Assembly (NCBI GenBank): GCA_003283765.1
Contig: QBVY01000011.1
Span: 1-35,297 of the forward strand
DNA: 35,297 bases
Reading direction: 5' to 3'
From: SAR86 cluster bacterium AG-313-N18
Lineage (GTDB): Bacteria; Pseudomonadota; Gammaproteobacteria; Magnimaribacterales; D2472
Part shown: piece by piece, positions 15,806-23,770 of the stretch
Layout: each line of letters begins with the position of its first letter
Numbering within the stretch: position 1 is the stretch's first letter
Made by a program: the position numbers and the translations under genes
Notes under the pieces: generated by a model
The model's input: only the letters and a program-made list of their open reading frames with translations
The model's database searches: none
Told to the model about the DNA's origin: nothing

Positions 15806-16794
15806 GAATTTAACTCCGATGCTATTTGCTTTGCTGCGTAGGTTAATATGGCATCAGCGCCAGCTCTTTTGCAACACAATAAAGATTCTAACATAACATC
15901 TTTATCAAGCCACCCCTTCTCAATACTTAACTTCAGCATTGAATATTCACCACTCACTTGATATACAAATGTTGGTATTTGAAACTTAGATTTAATTGCA
16001 TGAACAACATCAAGGTATGCTGTACCGGGTTTAACCATAACAATATCTGCTCCCTCTTGTATATCCATTGCTGTTTCATGGAGAGCCTCATCAAGGTTTG
16101 CAAAATTCATCTGATATGTTTTCTTTGAAGCCTTACCAAGATTTGCAGCAGATCCCACAGCCTCCCTAAATGGTCCATAAAAACTAGAGGCGTATTTAGC
16201 TGTGTAAGATAATATTATTGTATCCACGAGCCCGTTAGACTCTAAAATATTTCTAATCACCTTCACACGTCCATCCATCATGTCTGATGGAGCAAGCACA
16301 TCCGCACCAGATTGAGCTAAAAGTAGCGCTTGTTCTTGAAGTAACTTAAGCGTTTGATCATTATCCACTCTGCTATCTGATAATACCCCGTCATGCCCAT
16401 GATCTGTATAGGGATCAAGCGCAACATCAGCAATCTTAATAACCTCAGGAAATCTTTCTGCTAAACCTCTTAATGCTGAACAAACTATATTTTTATCATC
16501 AAAAGCATGTGAGCCTTGTGCATCTTTTTTATCTGAATCAATTGCAGGAAAAATGGCAACTGATTTTATACCTTGTTTGATTAATTCTTCTGTTTCAGCA
16601 TACAGTGATTCTAAATTGTGCCTATATATTCCCGGCATAGAGGGTATATCTATTTTCATCTCTTGTTGATCTGCAATGAAAATTGGTTGAATCAAATCAT
16701 TGGTACTTAAATGATTTTCAGCAACAAGATCTCTTAAATAGCCTTTGGCACGTGTTCTTCGTAGCCTTGATTGAGGGTAGGTTCTTTTAATCAT
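15802..16794 (-). CDS. hemB: Delta-aminolevulinic acid dehydratase (porphobilinogen synthase)
   Basis: A 330-residue enzyme that condenses two 5-aminolevulinate molecules into porphobilinogen. The two active-site lysines are K200 (in S-Y-T-A-K-Y-A-S) and K255 (in M-V-K-P-G). The metal region at 123-137 reads D-V-A-L-D-P-Y-T-D-H-G-H-D-G-V: aspartates stand where zinc-type enzymes have three cysteines. This is the Pseudomonas-like form, which uses Mg2+ rather than catalytic Zn2+. It follows ilvD by 5 bp and overlaps trxA by 4 bp, so it lies inside a minus-strand operon. Confidence 0.97.
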   Translation of the reverse strand: MIKRTYPQSRLRRTRAKGYLRDLVAENHLSTNDLIQPIFIADQQEMKIDIPSMPGIYRHNLESLYAETEELIKQGIKSVAIFPAIDSDKKDAQGSHAFDDKNIVCSALRGLAERFPEVIKIADVALDPYTDHGHDGVLSDSRVDNDQTLKLLQEQALLLAQSGADVLAPSDMMDGRVKVIRNILESNGLVDTIILSYTAKYASSFYGPFREAVGSAANLGKASKKTYQMNFANLDEALHETAMDIQEGADIVMVKPGTAYLDVVHAIKSKFQIPTFVYQVSGEYSMLKLSIEKGWLDKDVMLESLLCCKRAGADAILTYAAKQIASELNS

Positions 16795-16799
16795 ATAAA

Positions 16800-18461
16800 T
16801 TAATCAGTGATAGCGCCTTTTGATGCTGACTGAACTGTTTTTTTGTATTTTGCCAACACACCTTTTTTTGGGGACGGATTTGGATTTTTCCAGGTTTGCG
16901 ATCTTTTTATCATCTCATCGTCAGAAATATTAAGGGATAAAATATCTGTATTGGCATCAATTGTGATTTCATCTCCATCTTGAATAAAAGCAATAGGGCC
17001 CCCCATCTCTGCTTCAGGACTAATATGCCCGACCACAAAACCATGCGTCCCACCAGAGAACCTCCCATCAGTTATGAAAGCAACTTTATCTCCTAACCCT
17101 TGTCCCATAATTGCAGAAGTGGGTTTGAGCATTTCTCTCATTCCAGGACCGCCTTGCGGGCCCTCAAATCTTATTACAACAACATCACCCTCTGTAATTT
17201 TTTCCTCAAGGATCGCTGCCATACCCTCTTCTTCAGAATTAAACACCTTTGCATTGCCTGTGAAGACAGTACCTTCTTTACCTGTAATTTTTGCTACCGC
17301 TCCTTCTGGAGCTAAGTTTCCATATAGTACTCTTAAATGGCTAGAATCTTTAACTGGTTTGGATATTGGTAAGATAATTTTTTGACCATCAGGATACGGC
17401 ATAACTTCTTCAAGATTTTCTTCTAAAGTTTGCCCAGTAACAGTTAGACAATCCCCATGAAGCAATCCTTTTTCAAGCATCAGCTTCATCATAGGAGCGA
17501 TTCCACCAATTGCATTAAGTTCGGACATAAAGTGCACTCCAAAAGGCTTAATGTCAGCCAAAACAGGAGTAACTTTTCCAATGCGGGTAAAATCATCTAG
17601 ATCAAGATCCACACCAATAGAGTGAGCCATAGCAAGTAGATGCAGTACAGCATTTGTCGATCCCCCCAATGCAATCACAACTGCTATTGAATTCTCAAAA
17701 GCCTTTTTTGTCATGATGTCGCTTGGCTTGATATCAAGGTCAAGTAATTTTTTAATGGCAGTTCCAGCATTCTGACAATCTTGTTTTTTTTCATTAGAGA
17801 CTGCGTCTTGACTGCTGCTTCCTGGTAAACTCATACCGAGAGCTTCAATACTCGATGCCATAGTGTTAGCGGTATACATGCCACCACAGGATCCAGGACC
17901 CTTAACTGAAATTTTCTCAACTGCTATCAACTCTTCTTCACTAATACTGCCTTTTGCATATTCACCGACTTTTTCACAAACAGTTACATAATCAGTATTT
18001 AAAGAGCTGGGTTGAATAGAGCCACCATAAATAAATATTGAAGGTCTATTTAATCTTGCCAGTCCTATTAAGGCTCCTGGCATATTCTTGTCACATCCAC
18101 CAATTGCAACCACTCCATCGTAGCCCAAGCAACCTACAACAGTCTCAATAGAATCTGCTATTACTTCTCTTGAGACTAATGAATATTTCATTCCTTGGGT
18201 TCCCATGGATATACCGTCAGAAACTGTAATGGTATTAAAAAGAACTCCCTTGCAGTCAGAAGCATTAATAGACTCTTCTACAAGATTTGCCAATTCATTG
18301 ATGTGCATATTGCATGGAGTGACTTTTGACCAGGTAGATGCAATACCAACCAATGACTTTGAAAAATCAGCAGTTTCAAACCCAACACCTCTTAGCATAG
18401 AACGTGAAGCAGCCTGATGAGGGCCATCTACTAAATTCTTTGAAAATTTTCTATTGGACAT
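16800..18461 (-). CDS. ilvD: Dihydroxy-acid dehydratase
   Basis: A 553-residue IlvD, which dehydrates 2,3-dihydroxy-isovalerate and -methylvalerate to the 2-oxo acids in valine, isoleucine and leucine synthesis. Three cysteines, Cys50 (V-T-P-C-N), Cys123 (G-G-C-D-K-N-M-P-G) and Cys192 ([10 protein letters not shown]), are placed as in the [2Fe-2S] members such as the mycobacterial enzyme. The length is that of the short IlvD form rather than the E. coli form of about 616 residues. It sits 2 bp below the ABC ATPase gene and 5 bp above hemB. No other branched-chain genes are nearby. Confidence 0.96.
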   Translation of the reverse strand: MSNRKFSKNLVDGPHQAASRSMLRGVGFETADFSKSLVGIASTWSKVTPCNMHINELANLVEESINASDCKGVLFNTITVSDGISMGTQGMKYSLVSREVIADSIETVVGCLGYDGVVAIGGCDKNMPGALIGLARLNRPSIFIYGGSIQPSSLNTDYVTVCEKVGEYAKGSISEEELIAVEKISVKGPGSCGGMYTANTMASSIEALGMSLPGSSSQDAVSNEKKQDCQNAGTAIKKLLDLDIKPSDIMTKKAFENSIAVVIALGGSTNAVLHLLAMAHSIGVDLDLDDFTRIGKVTPVLADIKPFGVHFMSELNAIGGIAPMMKLMLEKGLLHGDCLTVTGQTLEENLEEVMPYPDGQKIILPISKPVKDSSHLRVLYGNLAPEGAVAKITGKEGTVFTGNAKVFNSEEEGMAAILEEKITEGDVVVIRFEGPQGGPGMREMLKPTSAIMGQGLGDKVAFITDGRFSGGTHGFVVGHISPEAEMGGPIAFIQDGDEITIDANTDILSLNISDDEMIKRSQTWKNPNPSPKKGVLAKYKKTVQSASKGAITD

Positions 18462-18463
18462 AA

Positions 18464-20062
18464 TTAAACAGATGAATAACGTAATGCGGCATTGAGGAGT
18501 TTATCAGTATAGTCTTCTTCTGGGTTTGAGAAAACTTGTTTAGCAGGCCCTGATTCAACTATGTATCCATTTTGCATGACAAATATATAATCTGACATTG
18601 ATCTAACTACCTTGAGATCATGACTAATAAATAAATATGTCAGTTCATACTCTGCTTGAATATTTTTTAATAATTCAATAACTTGAATTTGAATAGATCT
18701 GTCCAAGGCTGATGTGGGCTCATCTAAAACCATAAATGAAGGATTTAAAATCAGCGATCTTGCAATCGCAACTCGCTGCCTTTGTCCACCAGAAAACTCA
18801 TGTGGATATTTAAATCTATCATCTGGATTAATCTCTACAGCCTTTAAACAATTTGCAATGCGTTCATCTTTTTGTTTTTTAGTGAGATCAAAATGAACAT
18901 CTAACCCTTCTCCAACTATTTCCCCTACAGTCATTCGTGGTGATAGAGAGCCATATGGATCTTGAAAAACAATCTGAATATCTTTCTTAATTGACTTTGA
19001 TTCCTTTGAATTTAATTGATTAATATTCACGCCATCGTAAAGAACTGAGCCTTGGTAATTAATTAGTCCAGCTAGGGCTTTGCCTAGAGTGGACTTCCCA
19101 GAGCCTGACTCTCCTACCAGGCCTATTGTTGATTTTTGTGGGATAGAAAAATTTACATCTTTCACAGCATGAAAAAAGTCTTTTTTAAAAAATGTTTTAT
19201 TTGGCAAGGGATAAAAAATATTTAAATCCTGAACTGTAATTAAGGGAGGTTCTTCTTTTAGGGGGTCTTGCTTGCTTGATGGCTCAGAATTAATGAGTTT
19301 TTTTGTATATGCATGTTGTGGATTTAAAAATACTGATTTTGTATCGCCCTGCTCCACTACAGTTCCCTCTTGCATAACCGTGATAGTGTCTGAGAATTTT
19401 TCAATCAGCCCTAAGTCATGAGTTATAAATAATATAGACATTCCCACTTCATCCTTAAGCTTTGTCATTAAATCAAGAATTTGAGCTTGGATAGTTACAT
19501 CAAGGGCTGTGGTTGGTTCATCAGCAATTAATAATTTGGGTTTATTGGCTAGAGCCATTGCGATCATAATTCTTTGTCGCTGACCACCAGAAAGCTCGTG
19601 AGGATAGGAAGAGAATCGTCTATCAACCTCAGGAATCTCAACTAGATTCATCAGATTTTTTGCCTCTAATACTGCCTCCGATTTAGCTTGCGCTTTGTGC
19701 AATAGTATAGATTCAACAATTTGATCGCCAACTCTATGATATGGATTTAATGAGGTCATTGGCTCTTGAAAAATCATGGAAATTTTATTCCCCCTAATCT
19801 TTCTTAGTGAAGTTTTATTAGCGCTAAGGATTTCCTCCCCATCAAATAAAATCGAGGATTTATCACTATATGAGGCCTTGGGTTCTGGTAGTAAGCGCAT
19901 GATTGACATTGCTGTAACCGATTTGCCTGATCCAGACTCACCAACTAGACCAACAATCTGATTTTCATTAATCGATAAGTTTAAATTCTTTACAGCAAGA
20001 AATTTATCTTTTCTAACTTGGAAACTAACAGATAAATTAGAAATTTGAAGTAATGGTTCCAT
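18464..20062 (-). CDS. Duplicated-ATPase ABC transporter protein (YejF/OppDF-like)
   Basis: A 532-residue protein with two complete ABC ATPase domains, as in YejF or fused OppD-OppF of peptide importers. Domain 1 has its Walker A G-E-S-G-S-G-K-S at 41-48, signature L-S-G-G-Q at 157-161 and Walker B ending D-E-P at 181-183. Domain 2 has Walker A at 317-324, signature F-S-G-G-Q at 423-427 and D-E-P at 447-449. Both active sites look intact. The short linkers N-P-x-x-x-Y-T-x-K/D-L-L after each domain are typical of peptide and nickel transporters. No permease or binding-protein gene is present in the window, so its partners are elsewhere. It overlaps the upstream hydrolase by 1 bp. Confidence 0.93.
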   Translation of the reverse strand: MEPLLQISNLSVSFQVRKDKFLAVKNLNLSINENQIVGLVGESGSGKSVTAMSIMRLLPEPKASYSDKSSILFDGEEILSANKTSLRKIRGNKISMIFQEPMTSLNPYHRVGDQIVESILLHKAQAKSEAVLEAKNLMNLVEIPEVDRRFSSYPHELSGGQRQRIMIAMALANKPKLLIADEPTTALDVTIQAQILDLMTKLKDEVGMSILFITHDLGLIEKFSDTITVMQEGTVVEQGDTKSVFLNPQHAYTKKLINSEPSSKQDPLKEEPPLITVQDLNIFYPLPNKTFFKKDFFHAVKDVNFSIPQKSTIGLVGESGSGKSTLGKALAGLINYQGSVLYDGVNINQLNSKESKSIKKDIQIVFQDPYGSLSPRMTVGEIVGEGLDVHFDLTKKQKDERIANCLKAVEINPDDRFKYPHEFSGGQRQRVAIARSLILNPSFMVLDEPTSALDRSIQIQVIELLKNIQAEYELTYLFISHDLKVVRSMSDYIFVMQNGYIVESGPAKQVFSNPEEDYTDKLLNAALRYSSV

Positions 20063-21078
20063 TATTTTAAAAAGTTTTTATAAGTTTTAAGTAAGTCTTT
20101 TGTTGCATCTTTTGCAGCTTTTAAAGCGGTCATATTAACAAAACCATGAATAAGATGTGGATAATGAATTTGCTGTACTTCATTTCCCATATTATCAAGC
20201 AGCCTTGCATATGCCTCTCCCTCATCACTTAACGGATCAAAACCCGCTGTAATTATTAAAGTTTTTGGAAGTTGGGCTTGTGGATCAATGGTTAAATTAA
20301 ATACTGGGTTATTAAGATTATCGCTTGAATCCATTAATTGCTGCCAAAACCAGATCATTGCTTTTTGACTTAAAAAAAATCCACTATCAAAGTCAACTTG
20401 AGATTTGGAGTTACATAATGGGTCTGTCATTGGATATATAAGGCATTGCGATAAAGGCAACTCCAATTTATTAATAGCTCTATAAGTTGAGAGGGATGCG
20501 CAAAGGTGGCCTCCAGCACTGTCACCGCAGAGACTAATTTCACTTATCGGGATATTCAATTCTTTTCCAAGCCATTCAAGCGCAAGGTTCGCATCTTGTA
20601 ATGAGGAAGGGAATTTATTTTCAGGCGCCAATCTGTAATCAAGCGAGAATATATTTGCTCCCATTTCTGCAGAAAAAAACTGTAAGGCATCATCATGACT
20701 TTCTATACCGCCTAATACATAGCCTCCTCCATGAAAATATAAAATCGGTGAGCTGATTGCATTATTCTCTGGGCAATACTCTCTAATCTTAAGTTGGCCA
20801 AAATCAGTTTGTAATAAGTGATCTTTTGCTTTGATAGGCATGATTGGTTTGGAGCTAAGCGGGAGACCCTCGATCATAAATTCTCTTATTTCCTGAGCAG
20901 AATCAAAGGAGCTTGGATCATCCAATCCATCAACCTGCAATGACTGTAGTCCTAAAAAAATCTGAGCTTGAAAATCAAGAATTTGATTATTGATGATGGT
21001 TCTTTTTTGAAAGGTTATACACCGCAGCAACCATACAGGAAGCAAAAAGAAAATTTTTAAAAATAATTTAATAGCCAT
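20062..21078 (-). CDS. Alpha/beta hydrolase, hormone-sensitive-lipase family esterase
   Basis: A 338-residue esterase of the HSL-like alpha/beta hydrolase group (Abhydrolase_3). The oxyanion motif H-G-G-G-Y is at 116-120, the nucleophile Ser187 in G-D-S-A-G-G, the acid probably Asp281 in F-D-P-L, and the catalytic His311 in I-H-G-F. An N-terminal hydrophobic stretch (about 4-21) could be a membrane anchor or uncleaved signal. It is the first gene of a tightly packed minus-strand run through the ABC ATPase, ilvD, hemB and trxA, and is divergent from the DsbD-like gene across only 21 bp. Substrates are likely short-chain esters; specificity cannot be read. Confidence 0.92.
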   Translation of the reverse strand: MAIKLFLKIFFLLPVWLLRCITFQKRTIINNQILDFQAQIFLGLQSLQVDGLDDPSSFDSAQEIREFMIEGLPLSSKPIMPIKAKDHLLQTDFGQLKIREYCPENNAISSPILYFHGGGYVLGGIESHDDALQFFSAEMGANIFSLDYRLAPENKFPSSLQDANLALEWLGKELNIPISEISLCGDSAGGHLCASLSTYRAINKLELPLSQCLIYPMTDPLCNSKSQVDFDSGFFLSQKAMIWFWQQLMDSSDNLNNPVFNLTIDPQAQLPKTLIITAGFDPLSDEGEAYARLLDNMGNEVQQIHYPHLIHGFVNMTALKAAKDATKDLLKTYKNFLK

Positions 21079-21087
21079 GGTTTCTTT

Positions 21088-21093
21088 TATAAT
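21088..21093 (+). promoter_or_regulatory. TATAAT box next to the DsbD-alpha start codon
   Basis: A perfect TATAAT lies only 6 bp before the ATG at 21100. If used as a -10 box, transcription would start at or within a base or two of the ATG, giving a leaderless mRNA. No Shine-Dalgarno sequence is present in the 21-bp gap, consistent with this. No convincing -35 box is visible. Confidence 0.35.
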
Positions 21094-21099
21094 GCTTCA

Positions 21100-21513
21100 A
21101 TGAAAATAAGGATCTTATTATACTCGTTTGTTTTTCTATCCGGATTTATATTTAGTAAAACTCAGTTTGAACAAAAAGATATATTAAATGTTGATGAGGC
21201 CTTTGTTGTAAATACATTATTTGAAAAAAACAAAATTCTAATTTCTTGGGACATCAAACCTGGATATTACCTATATAAAAAATCAATTTTAATTACAGCA
21301 GGTGATGATTCTCTTGAGCATAATTACTTATTAAAAAATGAATTAAAAATCTCTGATGATTTTTTTGGTGAGTCAGTTATTTTAAAAGGTGCTTTAAAGG
21401 TTGATGCTGAGCTATCAGATGTTAATCTAGGCAGTTTTAAGGGTATAAAGGTAATTTATCAAGGTTGTGCAGAAGGGAAGTATTGTTACCCAAAAACTAT
21501 AAAAAGTTTATAA
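21100..21513 (+). CDS. Stand-alone DsbD N-terminal (alpha) domain protein
   Basis: A 137-residue exported protein equal to the periplasmic alpha domain of DsbD, the disulfide reductase that passes electrons to periplasmic DsbC, DsbG and CcmG. A signal peptide covers about 1-19. The domain motifs are I-S-W-D-I-K-P-G-Y-Y-L-Y-K (48-60) and the redox pair Cys123 and Cys129 in Y-Q-G-C with Y-C-Y-P. The protein stops eight residues after Cys129. The eight-helix beta domain and thioredoxin-like gamma domain of full DsbD are absent, and only 42 bp separate it from aroQ, so they have not been left behind as a fragment. Its place before aroQ-accB-accC is where full dsbD stands in many gammaproteobacteria. 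It may work with a separate CcdA/ScsB-like partner, or be a relic. Confidence 0.85.
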   Translation: MKIRILLYSFVFLSGFIFSKTQFEQKDILNVDEAFVVNTLFEKNKILISWDIKPGYYLYKKSILITAGDDSLEHNYLLKNELKISDDFFGESVILKGALKVDAELSDVNLGSFKGIKVIYQGCAEGKYCYPKTIKSL

Positions 21514-21555
21514 AATCGTATAACTTCTAGGAAAAACATTATAAAATCTAAAAAA

Positions 21556-21996
21556 ATGAAAATATTAGTAATACATGGTCCTAATTTAAATTTACTTGGT
21601 GTACGAGAGCCTGAAGTTTATGGCTCAGTAACAATGGAAGAAATTAATAAGGGTTTAGAAGAAAGGGCAAGTTCTCATAGCATTGATTTTGAAGCCTATC
21701 AGAGCAATGCTGAGCATGAGATTGTTACAAAGCTTCAAAACTCCATGAATGAAGTAGATTTCATAATAATTAACCCTGGAGCCCTTACCCATACCAGTAT
21801 TGCAATAAGAGATTCCCTTCTTGGTATTGGGGTTCCATTTTATGAAGTTCATATATCCAATATCTTTGCAAGAGAAGAATTTAGGCACAAATCCTACTTT
21901 TCTGATGTGGCGAATGGTGTTATTTGCGGGCTTGGAACTCAAGGATATGACCTGGCTCTAAGACATATTATTGACAACTATAAGGATAAAAAATAA
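21556..21996 (+). CDS. aroQ: Type II 3-dehydroquinate dehydratase
   Basis: A 146-residue type II dehydroquinase, the third step of the shikimate pathway. The start G-P-N-L-N-L-L-G-x-R-E-P-E-V-Y-G carries Arg17 and the catalytic Tyr22. N-P-G-A-L-T-H-T-S (73-81) and E-V-H-I-S-N (97-102, His99) complete the active site. Length is typical. Its stop shares a base with the accB start (TAATG), so it is coupled to the biotin carboxylase genes, the usual aroQ-accB-accC arrangement. A TATAAA sequence at 21540-21545 could serve as a local -10 box. Confidence 0.97.
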   Translation: MKILVIHGPNLNLLGVREPEVYGSVTMEEINKGLEERASSHSIDFEAYQSNAEHEIVTKLQNSMNEVDFIIINPGALTHTSIAIRDSLLGIGVPFYEVHISNIFAREEFRHKSYFSDVANGVICGLGTQGYDLALRHIIDNYKDKK

Positions 21997-22427
21997 TGGA
22001 TATTAGAAAAATTAAAAAATTAATAGAAATGCTGCAAGAATCAGACTTAACTGAAATTGAAGTTCAAGAAGGAGAGGAGTCAGTAAGAATTGTACGAGGA
22101 AGCAATCAATCATTCGAAGTTAAAACTACTCCAATCTCTCATCACTCAATTGAAACTCCTGTAGAAAATAATGAAGTCTTAGCAAATGAATCAGGCTCTC
22201 TAATCAAATCTCCCATAGTAGGAACTTTTTATAGAAAACCAGCGCCAGACAAACCTCCTTTTGTTGAAATTGGCAGCCACGTTAATGCAGGCGATGTAGT
22301 TTGTATTGTTGAGGCAATGAAGATGATGAATGAAATTAAATCAGAATTTACAGGCAAAGTTTCTTCCATTAATGTTGAAGATGGCGAGCCGGTGGAATTT
22401 GATCAATCTCTAATTGTCATAGATTAA
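21996..22427 (+). CDS. accB: Biotin carboxyl carrier protein of acetyl-CoA carboxylase
   Basis: A 143-residue BCCP that carries biotin between the carboxylase and transferase parts of acetyl-CoA carboxylase in fatty-acid synthesis. The biotin site E-A-M-K-M is at 107-110, with Lys109 the modified residue. The thumb region (I-V-G-T-F-Y-R-K-P-A-P-D near 74-86) and the N-terminal helix I-R-K-I-K-K-L-I-E-M-L are typical. The Ala/Pro-rich linker is short, so the protein is smaller than E. coli AccB (156). One-base overlaps (TAATG) join it to aroQ and accC on either side. Confidence 0.97.
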   Translation: MDIRKIKKLIEMLQESDLTEIEVQEGEESVRIVRGSNQSFEVKTTPISHHSIETPVENNEVLANESGSLIKSPIVGTFYRKPAPDKPPFVEIGSHVNAGDVVCIVEAMKMMNEIKSEFTGKVSSINVEDGEPVEFDQSLIVID

Positions 22428-23770
22428 TGTCAAAAAAAATTCTAATTGCCAATCGAGGGGAGATTGCTCTGCGAGCTCTCAGGGCATGCAAAGAACTAGA
22501 TCTTAAAACAGTAGCAATATACTCTTCTGGAGACAAAGAACTCAAACACTTGAGATTGGCTGATGAAACTGTGTGCGTTGGGCCAGCGAGCCCTTTGGAA
22601 AGTTATTTAAATATTCCCTCGATACTTTCGGCTGCCGAGCTTACAAGATCTGATGCGATATATCCTGGCTATGGTTTTCTTGCAGAAGACGCAGATTTTG
22701 CTGAAAGATGTGAAGCTAGCGGATTTGTATTCATTGGCCCCTCTTCAGATGTTATTCGCAAAATGGGAGATAAAATTACCGCAAAAGGTTTGGCTGAAGA
22801 CTCGAATATTCCAATTGTACCGGGCTATAAAGGAGATATGCCTGAAACTGATGAGGCTATAAAAAAAATAGCTGCAGAAGTTAGTTACCCTCTTATGATT
22901 AAAGCATCTGCAGGAGGTGGCGGAAGAGGAATGAGAGTTGTCCAAGAAGAATCAGAATTGATCTCATCCCTACAGCTCACCAAACAAGAGGCAAAAAATG
23001 CTTTTGGAAATGACACCATATATTTTGAAAAATTTATTCAAAATCCTCGTCACATAGAGGTTCAAATTGTTGCAGATGGAAAGGGAAGTGCTATTCATCT
23101 TGGAACAAGAGATTGCAGCATGCAAAGAAGGCATCAAAAAATTATAGAAGAGGCTCCAGCTCTTGATATCTGTCAAGAATCTTTAGAAACAACACTACAA
23201 GCTTGCTTAACACTATGTAGAAATATTCAGTATTCTGGAGTAGGTACACTTGAGTTTCTGTATGAAAATGGTGCATTTTATTTCATTGAGATGAACACTA
23301 GAATCCAAGTTGAGCACCCTGTTTCTGAAATGATTACGGGCTTTGATATTGTTAAAGCGCAATTAAAAATTGCTTTAGGGATGGAGCTTACGCTTGATCA
23401 ACAAGAAATTATTTTTCGTGGTCATGCAATGGAGTGCAGGATAAATGCAGAAGACCCAGAGACTTTTGTTCCCTCGCCTGGGGTTATCAATAAAATGCAC
23501 CCTCCTGGTGGATTTGGGGTGAGGTTTGATTCGCATATCTACTCAGGATATGTTGTGCCACCACACTACGACTCCCTGCTCGCAAAAATTATTACAACCG
23601 CTAATACAAGAGAGTCTTGCATTAAAAGAATGCTAAGTGCATTAGATGAGTTTTTTGTAGAAGGTATCAGCACAAATCATTCTTTGCATCAAAAACTTTT
23701 GGAAGATAAAACATTTTGCAAGAATGAACATAATATCAACTATCTTGAAGGATCTTTTTTAGAAAAATGA
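22427..23770 (+). CDS. accC: Biotin carboxylase subunit of acetyl-CoA carboxylase
   Basis: A 447-residue ATP-grasp enzyme that carboxylates the biotin on AccB with bicarbonate and ATP. The start I-L-I-A-N-R-G-E-I-A-L-R-A-L-R, the ATP loop A-G-G-G-G-R-G-M (about 164-171), R-D-C-S-M-Q-R-R-H-Q-K, and E-M-N-T-R-I-Q-V-E-H-P-V-S-E are all present. Length matches the family (about 447-450). Its ATG shares a base with the accB stop and its end overlaps leuS by four bases (ATGA), so it is embedded in a coupled operon. Confidence 0.98.
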   Translation: MSKKILIANRGEIALRALRACKELDLKTVAIYSSGDKELKHLRLADETVCVGPASPLESYLNIPSILSAAELTRSDAIYPGYGFLAEDADFAERCEASGFVFIGPSSDVIRKMGDKITAKGLAEDSNIPIVPGYKGDMPETDEAIKKIAAEVSYPLMIKASAGGGGRGMRVVQEESELISSLQLTKQEAKNAFGNDTIYFEKFIQNPRHIEVQIVADGKGSAIHLGTRDCSMQRRHQKIIEEAPALDICQESLETTLQACLTLCRNIQYSGVGTLEFLYENGAFYFIEMNTRIQVEHPVSEMITGFDIVKAQLKIALGMELTLDQQEIIFRGHAMECRINAEDPETFVPSPGVINKMHPPGGFGVRFDSHIYSGYVVPPHYDSLLAKIITTANTRESCIKRMLSALDEFFVEGISTNHSLHQKLLEDKTFCKNEHNINYLEGSFLEK

